DNA from: CAZBJJ01 sp964492245
GTDB lineage: Bacteria > Spirochaetota > Spirochaetia > Treponematales > Breznakiellaceae
Assembly: GCA_964492245.1 (NCBI GenBank)
Contig: CAZBJJ010000017.1
Span: 1-35,174 of the forward strand
Reading direction: 5' to 3'
Length of the DNA: 35,174 nucleotides
The position numbers and the translations under genes were made by a program. This document shows, piece by piece, positions 30,768 through 35,174 of this stretch. The notes beneath the pieces are model-generated. The model saw only the letters and a list, made by a program, of their open reading frames with translations, ran no database searches and was not told the DNA's origin. Position 1 is the first letter of the stretch. The number at the start of each line of letters is the position of its first letter.

Positions 30768-32831
30768 ATGCTCAATTTAGATGGCTACGGTCTCTGGCTA
30801 GAATGCCAGGCTCTACCCGCCGACCAAGCAGCCGCTTGGCGGCCACAGTTCGAGAATACTCATTTTTATGGTTCTTCTGCCATTTTAAACACCGCCTATG
30901 CGGAGTTGCAGCGCTGTCTAAAAGGACTATTGAATATTGAAGAAGTCAAGCGCCTAGAAAGAAACAGCGAAGTAGCTGGGCAGGGCGAGGCAGGCCGACC
31001 AACCGCCATTTTTGGCCTGCGCAAAGAGCTGGCGGTTTCCTATCCTCTACTCATCCCCAATGGGCCCATAATTAAAGACGATGGGTATCAGATAATTCAA
31101 GGTTCCAAGGGCGAGCAAGCGCTCATTGTGCTGGCCGACTCGGAGCGGGGCCTGCTCTATGCGGTCTTTGCGGTTAAACGCCTTTTAGAATCCGGAAAAA
31201 AGCCTGTGCCGGGCAGTAATGTTTTAGATGAGCCAAAAATTCAATATAGAATGCTCGATCACTGGGACAACCTGGACGGCTCAATTGAGCGCGGCTATGC
31301 AGGGCAGAGTCTGTGGAACTGGGATGAATTGCCGGCCAAGCTCGATTCCCGCTACACCGACTATGCGCGAGCCCTGGCCTCGGTGGGGCTCAATGCAAGT
31401 GTGCTCAACAATGTGAATACTCAGCCCGAGATTTTAACCGCAGCTTATCTGGAAAAGGTAGCGGCCATTGCCGGCATATTGCGACGCTGGGGCATTAAAA
31501 CCTTTTTGTCGGTAAACTTTGGTTCGCCCCGTTTTTTAGGGGGGCTTAAGAGCAGCGACCCCCTCGATGCTGGCGTTATTAAATGGTGGACCGACAAGGT
31601 GGCCGAAATATACCGCCTTATTCCCGATTTTGGGGGCTTTTTGGTCAAGGCCGATTCCGAGGGCCAGCCCGGCCCCTTTGCCTATGGGCGAAGCCATGCC
31701 GATGGCGCAAACATGTTGGCCAAGGCCTTTGAACGCTTTGGTGGCATTGTTATTTGGCGGGCCTTTGTCTACGGCCATGGCGAGAGCGATCGGGCAAAAA
31801 AAGCCTACGCAAACTTTACCGCCCACGATGGCGAGTTTTTGCCCAATGCAGTTATCCAGGTTAAAAACGGCCCCATCGACTTTATGCCCCGCGAACCGGT
31901 TTCGCCTCTTTTTGGCGCAATGGATAAAACCGGTGTTTTTATGGAGTTCCAGGTTGCCCAGGAATATTTGGGGCAGGGAAACCATATTGTATACCTGGCT
32001 CCCATGTGGAAGGAGATTCTTTCCTTCGACATGCGCACACAGGGGCCGGGTTCGCAGGTTGGGCGCATTATTTCCAAGGAGGGGGCGGCAGGGCGAAGCG
32101 GTTCTGGGAAAATTTCTGGCATTGCCGCGGTAAGCAATACCGGCAGCGACCGCAACTGGTCTGGCTCGCATTTTCATCAGGCAAACTGGTACGCCTATGG
32201 GCGCTTAGCCTGGGATTGGACCTTGGATGATGGCGATATTGCGCGCGAATGGATTCGGGGAACTTGGAGCCGCGAAGCCAGCCTTGTAGATAAGATTTGG
32301 AGCTTTATGAACGGCAGCTGGGAGGCCTGCATCAATTATATGAGCCCCCTCGGCTTGCTGCATATTATGAAAGAGGGGCACCACTACGGGCCAGATCCCG
32401 CATTCGATGGCGGGCCCCGCGAAGATTGGCGCAGTACCTACTACCATCGGGCCGATAAAGAAGGCCTGGGCTTCGACCGCAGCCGCAGGGGTTCGGGCTA
32501 TGTCGATCAATATGTAAAAGAGATAGCCGATATATTTGACAATATAAAAACATGTCCCGAGGGCTATTTAGTGTTTTTCCACCACGTCCCCTGGAACTAT
32601 GTGCTTGCCAGCGGTCGCAGCTTGCGCGATGAACTTGTGTTCCTGTATGCCAAGGGCGTTAAGGCGGTACAGGCGATGCGAACTGCATGGTTGGCCCTAG
32701 AAAAAGACCTGCAACCAGAGCCCTGGAAGGCGGTGTTGAACAAACTGGATATTCAATTGAGCGATGCAAAGGAGTGGGAGGCTGTCTGCGTCCCATATTT
32801 TTTACAATTTGCCGATACAAAGGAGGCATAA
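30768..32831 (+). CDS. aguA: alpha-glucuronidase, GH67
   Basis: Removes 4-O-methylglucuronic acid from the non-reducing end of xylooligosaccharides. The 687 residues match family length. An N-terminal beta domain (about 1-150) precedes the barrel with LDHWDNLDGSIERGYAG. Catalytic residues align with the characterised enzymes at a constant +6 offset from Cellvibrio numbering: acid E298 in ADSEGQPGP, then D371 in GPIDFMPREP and E399 in AQEYLGQ. No signal peptide is present, so it acts in the cytoplasm on imported oligosaccharides. No ribosome site is visible at the ATG. The stop overlaps the GH8 start (TAATG). First gene of a three-gene xylan unit. Confidence 0.95.
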   Translation: MLNLDGYGLWLECQALPADQAAAWRPQFENTHFYGSSAILNTAYAELQRCLKGLLNIEEVKRLERNSEVAGQGEAGRPTAIFGLRKELAVSYPLLIPNGPIIKDDGYQIIQGSKGEQALIVLADSERGLLYAVFAVKRLLESGKKPVPGSNVLDEPKIQYRMLDHWDNLDGSIERGYAGQSLWNWDELPAKLDSRYTDYARALASVGLNASVLNNVNTQPEILTAAYLEKVAAIAGILRRWGIKTFLSVNFGSPRFLGGLKSSDPLDAGVIKWWTDKVAEIYRLIPDFGGFLVKADSEGQPGPFAYGRSHADGANMLAKAFERFGGIVIWRAFVYGHGESDRAKKAYANFTAHDGEFLPNAVIQVKNGPIDFMPREPVSPLFGAMDKTGVFMEFQVAQEYLGQGNHIVYLAPMWKEILSFDMRTQGPGSQVGRIISKEGAAGRSGSGKISGIAAVSNTGSDRNWSGSHFHQANWYAYGRLAWDWTLDDGDIAREWIRGTWSREASLVDKIWSFMNGSWEACINYMSPLGLLHIMKEGHHYGPDPAFDGGPREDWRSTYYHRADKEGLGFDRSRRGSGYVDQYVKEIADIFDNIKTCPEGYLVFFHHVPWNYVLASGRSLRDELVFLYAKGVKAVQAMRTAWLALEKDLQPEPWKAVLNKLDIQLSDAKEWEAVCVPYFLQFADTKEA

Positions 32832-33979
32832 TGGCTTTTATAAAGACGGGGATTTACCGCAATGTGCTGGCCGAATACGGCTATGCCCAAGAGGACATCG
32901 ACGCAAAAATTAATCTGGCTTGGAAGACTATCTTCGAGGGACCGCCAGAAGAACGCTTTTATTATGAAAGCGAAGATGGTGGGGGCTATATGCTGGACAC
33001 AGGCAATATCGATGCCCGCACCGAAGGCATGTCCTATGGCATGATGGTGGCTGTTCAATTGGATAAAAAAGAGGTCTTCGATCGGCTTTGGAAGTGGAGT
33101 ATGGATCATATGTTCATGCGCGAAGGCAGGAATGCCGGTTATTTTGCCTGGTCATGCCAGCCCGATGGTACGCCAAACGCCCAGGGACCGGCCCCCGACG
33201 GCGAAGAGTTCTATGCAATGGCCCTCTTTTTTGCCAGCAAGCGCTGGGGCGATGGCCCTGCTCCCTTTAACTACAGCGAACAGGCTCGCTCGCTTTTGGC
33301 CACCTGTGTGCACAAGGGCGAAGAGGGCCAGGGGCCCGGGCGCGGACCGGGAAGGGCCATGTGGGATCCCGATAATTATTTAATTCGCTTTGTGCCCGAA
33401 GTGGATTTTAGCGACCCTTCCTATCATCTTCCACATTTTTACGAGCTCTTTGCCCGCTGGGCCAACGAAGAGGACCGGGATTTCTGGAAAAAAGCTGCCC
33501 AGGCCAGCCGCGACTATCTGCCTTTGGCCTGCCACCCCCAGACCGGTCTTGCCCCAGAATACGCCAATTACGATGGCAGCCCCCGCATAGAAAGCGAAGA
33601 CCATCACGATTTTTACAGCGACTCGTATCGGGTTGCGGCAAATATTGGCATGGACGCCGCTTGGTTTGGCGCAGAGCCCTGGCATCGCAAAATTGCCGAC
33701 AATATTTTGGCATTTTTTGCCGACAAGGAGCCGAAGGACTATAAGTCCTATAAAATTGATGGAACAGCCCTAGATTTACCGAGTTTGCACCCTGTCGGGC
33801 TCTTGGCCACCAACGCTGTTCTTGCCCTAGCTACCGAGGGCGAGAATGCCAAAAAGGCCGTAGAACTTTTTTGGAATACACCGCTGCGAAAGGGAGACCG
33901 GCGCTATTACGACAACTTCCTTTGGCTTTTCGCCCTTTTGGCCCTGTCTGGCAATTACCGGATATGGGGTAAGCTTTAA
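32831..33979 (+). CDS. GH8 reducing-end xylose-releasing exo-oligoxylanase-like enzyme
   Basis: Predicted to remove single xyloses from the reducing end of xylooligosaccharides. The 382 residues have an (alpha/alpha)6 GH8 fold. The general acid is likely E65 in ARTEGMSYGMM and the base D264 in FYSDSYRV, with a conserved PAPDGEEFYAMALFFAS block. Length and these blocks match the Rex-type enzyme of Bacillus halodurans better than cellulase or chitosanase members. There is no signal peptide, so it is cytoplasmic like GH67. AGGAGG (32821-32826) lies inside the aguA end. A longer open frame to 32687 is an overlap artefact. Linkage preference is inferred from context. Confidence 0.87.
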   Translation: MAFIKTGIYRNVLAEYGYAQEDIDAKINLAWKTIFEGPPEERFYYESEDGGGYMLDTGNIDARTEGMSYGMMVAVQLDKKEVFDRLWKWSMDHMFMREGRNAGYFAWSCQPDGTPNAQGPAPDGEEFYAMALFFASKRWGDGPAPFNYSEQARSLLATCVHKGEEGQGPGRGPGRAMWDPDNYLIRFVPEVDFSDPSYHLPHFYELFARWANEEDRDFWKKAAQASRDYLPLACHPQTGLAPEYANYDGSPRIESEDHHDFYSDSYRVAANIGMDAAWFGAEPWHRKIADNILAFFADKEPKDYKSYKIDGTALDLPSLHPVGLLATNAVLALATEGENAKKAVELFWNTPLRKGDRRYYDNFLWLFALLALSGNYRIWGKL

Positions 33980-33994
33980 CCTAAAGGAACTTAA

Positions 33995-35059
33995 ATGAAA
34001 CTTTTTTACAAAGGAGCTATGCTTATGCTATTGCCCATGCTTTTTTCCTGCCTGTCTGCTGGAGACGGCCCTCAGGATACCCCCGGTATCGACGACCCAA
34101 ACCCTGGCAAGACCCTTGCCAGCGCCTACAGGGACTATTTCGACATTGGCGCGGCCATTACCGCCGGCGAGTGGGGCTTTAATTCCTTGAACCACTATAA
34201 GAAAGAGATGTTCGATCAGTTTTCCTCGCTCACTGCCGAAAACTGCATGAAGCCCGATGCCCTTCAGAAAAACAAGGGCAGCTTTACCTTTACCTTTGGC
34301 GATAGAATCGTCGACTACGCAAAAAAATCGGGCAAGCGCGTACGGGGACATGCCCTTGTTTGGCACAACCAAAGCCCTGCCTGGATGGCCCAAACTGCCA
34401 GCTCCAAGGAGGAGGCTCAGGCAAATATGAAGGCGCATATCGAGGGGGTCTTAGGCCATTACAGCGAAGAAGATGTATATTGCTGGGATGTGGTAAACGA
34501 GGCCATTAGCGACGATGCCGCTAACACATACCGGACAAAATCGCCCTGGTACGAAATTTACAAGGGCCCAGAATTTATTCGCGACGCCTTTGCCTTTGCG
34601 CGAGAGGCCAATCCAAAGGTAAAGCTCTTTTACAATGACTACAATGTAGTCCAATCCTCCAAGCGGGCGCGCATTGTAAACATGCTCAATGAATTAAAAT
34701 TGGTCGAAGATGGGCTTATCGATGGCATTGGTATGCAGGCACATTGGCATGTGGACTGGCCATCTGCCTCCGATATCGAGACCACCATAAAGACCTTTGC
34801 CGATATGGGCCTTACCGTTCATATTACCGAGCTCGATATAAAAGCCGGCGCCGAAGACGCGCCAAAACTGGCACAGCGCTACAAGGAAATTTTTGAGGTG
34901 CTGCGTAAATACAAGGATTCCATAGAGAGCGTAACCTTTTGGGGCATTGCCGATGACCACACCTGGCTTACCGACTTCCACAAATTTACGAACTATCCCT
35001 TTGTCTTCGATGTGGACCATAACCCTAAGCAGGCCTATTTCGAGATTCGCGACTTTTAA
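33995..35059 (+). CDS. GH10 endo-1,4-beta-xylanase, lipoprotein
   Basis: Cleaves the xylan backbone at the cell surface or in the periplasm. The 354-residue protein begins with KLFYKGAMLMLLPMLFSC, where C19 is the predicted lipidated cysteine. A short Pro/Asp-rich linker (about 24-40) follows. The GH10 barrel has HALVWHNQ, acid/base E169 in WDVVNEA and nucleophile E279 in HITELDI, and ends with TFWGIADDHTWL. AAAGGA precedes the ATG at 33995; a second ATG at 34025 has AAGGAG before it but would shorten the basic signal region. Last gene of the cluster, followed by a strong terminator. Confidence 0.95.
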   Translation: MKLFYKGAMLMLLPMLFSCLSAGDGPQDTPGIDDPNPGKTLASAYRDYFDIGAAITAGEWGFNSLNHYKKEMFDQFSSLTAENCMKPDALQKNKGSFTFTFGDRIVDYAKKSGKRVRGHALVWHNQSPAWMAQTASSKEEAQANMKAHIEGVLGHYSEEDVYCWDVVNEAISDDAANTYRTKSPWYEIYKGPEFIRDAFAFAREANPKVKLFYNDYNVVQSSKRARIVNMLNELKLVEDGLIDGIGMQAHWHVDWPSASDIETTIKTFADMGLTVHITELDIKAGAEDAPKLAQRYKEIFEVLRKYKDSIESVTFWGIADDHTWLTDFHKFTNYPFVFDVDHNPKQAYFEIRDF

Positions 35060-35082
35060 TTAGTTTTTATCAATTGATGGCT

Positions 35083-35119
35083 AAAAGGCCCCAGAAGTAT
35101 AACTTTTGGGGCCTTTTTT
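35083..35119 (+). terminator. rho-independent terminator of the xylan cluster
   Basis: A 16-bp stem (35083-35098 with 35102-35117, one G-U pair, loop ATA) whose 3' arm ends in six T. The core is AGGCCCCA/TGGGGCCT. Confidence 0.92.
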
Positions 35120-35123
35120 GGAA

Positions 35124-35168
35124 TTGATAATCAGAATTACTTAGTATAGTGTAGAGATGCAGGGAGGA
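35124..35168 (+). promoter_or_regulatory. leader of the next gene: possible promoter and ribosome site
   Basis: TTGATA (35124-35129) and TATAGT (35145-35150) are 15 bp apart, shorter than ideal. GGGAGGAG (35162-35168) is a strong ribosome site whose start codon lies beyond the window. The ATG at 35157 opens only a five-codon frame. Confidence 0.3.
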
Positions 35169-35174
35169 GTCTAA

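Noticed and set aside
31536..32177. 213-codon minus-strand open frame opposite GH67
   Set aside because: It lies entirely within a well-supported GH67 gene, has no ribosome site or recognisable motif, and reflects codon bias.

Overview
The window looks like a chromosomal segment of a spirochaete, probably a Treponema/Spirochaeta relative from a plant-fibre-degrading habitat. This is inference from gene content. The supporting features are a short alanyl-tRNA synthetase that stops after the editing domain, lipoprotein signals ending in FCSC, GASC or LFSC, an OadG-OadA-OadB sodium-pump operon, and lysine synthesis through DapL. Nothing in the window names the species.

Layout. (1) 1-1.4 kb: an AT-rich ATPase gene (AAA_14/DUF4143 type) that contrasts with its GC-richer surroundings and is bordered by short repeats, probably an acquired island. 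(2) 1.4-3.8 kb, minus strand: a phosphohexomutase coupled to a DnaQ-type exonuclease. (3) 4.0-8.2 kb: oadG-oadA-oadB, then deoC behind a strong terminator hairpin. (4) 8.2-15.6 kb: housekeeping and envelope genes: alaS, a SurA-like folding factor, nusB, a large lipoprotein, groES, a VWA protein, a small TPR lipoprotein and a small cysteine-rich protein. (5) 15.7-19.1 kb: arginine genes argJ-argB-argD without argC. (6) 19.1-22.4 kb: a group-2 sigma-70-family factor behind a near-perfect sigma-54 promoter, then a divergent polysaccharide deacetylase and tsaD. (7) 22.4-23.8 kb: a CE2-type acetyl esterase and rpmB. (8) 24.0-30.7 kb: a lysine pathway run lysC-dapB-dapA-asd-lysA-dapL, lacking only the epimerase dapF. 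(9) 30.8-35.1 kb: a glucuronoxylan cluster of GH67, GH8 and a GH10 lipoprotein, closed by a strong terminator.

How the genes work together. The GH10 lipoprotein and the exported CE2 esterase would cut and deacetylate xylan outside the cytoplasm. The leaderless-signal GH67 and GH8 enzymes would finish the oligosaccharides inside. OadGAB would turn oxaloacetate decarboxylation into a sodium gradient in a fermentative cell.

The most interesting signals are regulatory: the sigma-54 promoter in front of another sigma factor, resembling the Borrelia RpoN-RpoS cascade; a tandem 31-bp hairpin repeat that carries the -35 box of the deacetylase gene; several genes with no Shine-Dalgarno whose promoters abut the start codon (candidate leaderless mRNAs); and terminator hairpins immediately before the ribosome sites of deoC and lysC. 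No tRNA, rRNA, CRISPR array, transposase or phage gene was seen. No gene-free stretch exceeds about 240 bases.
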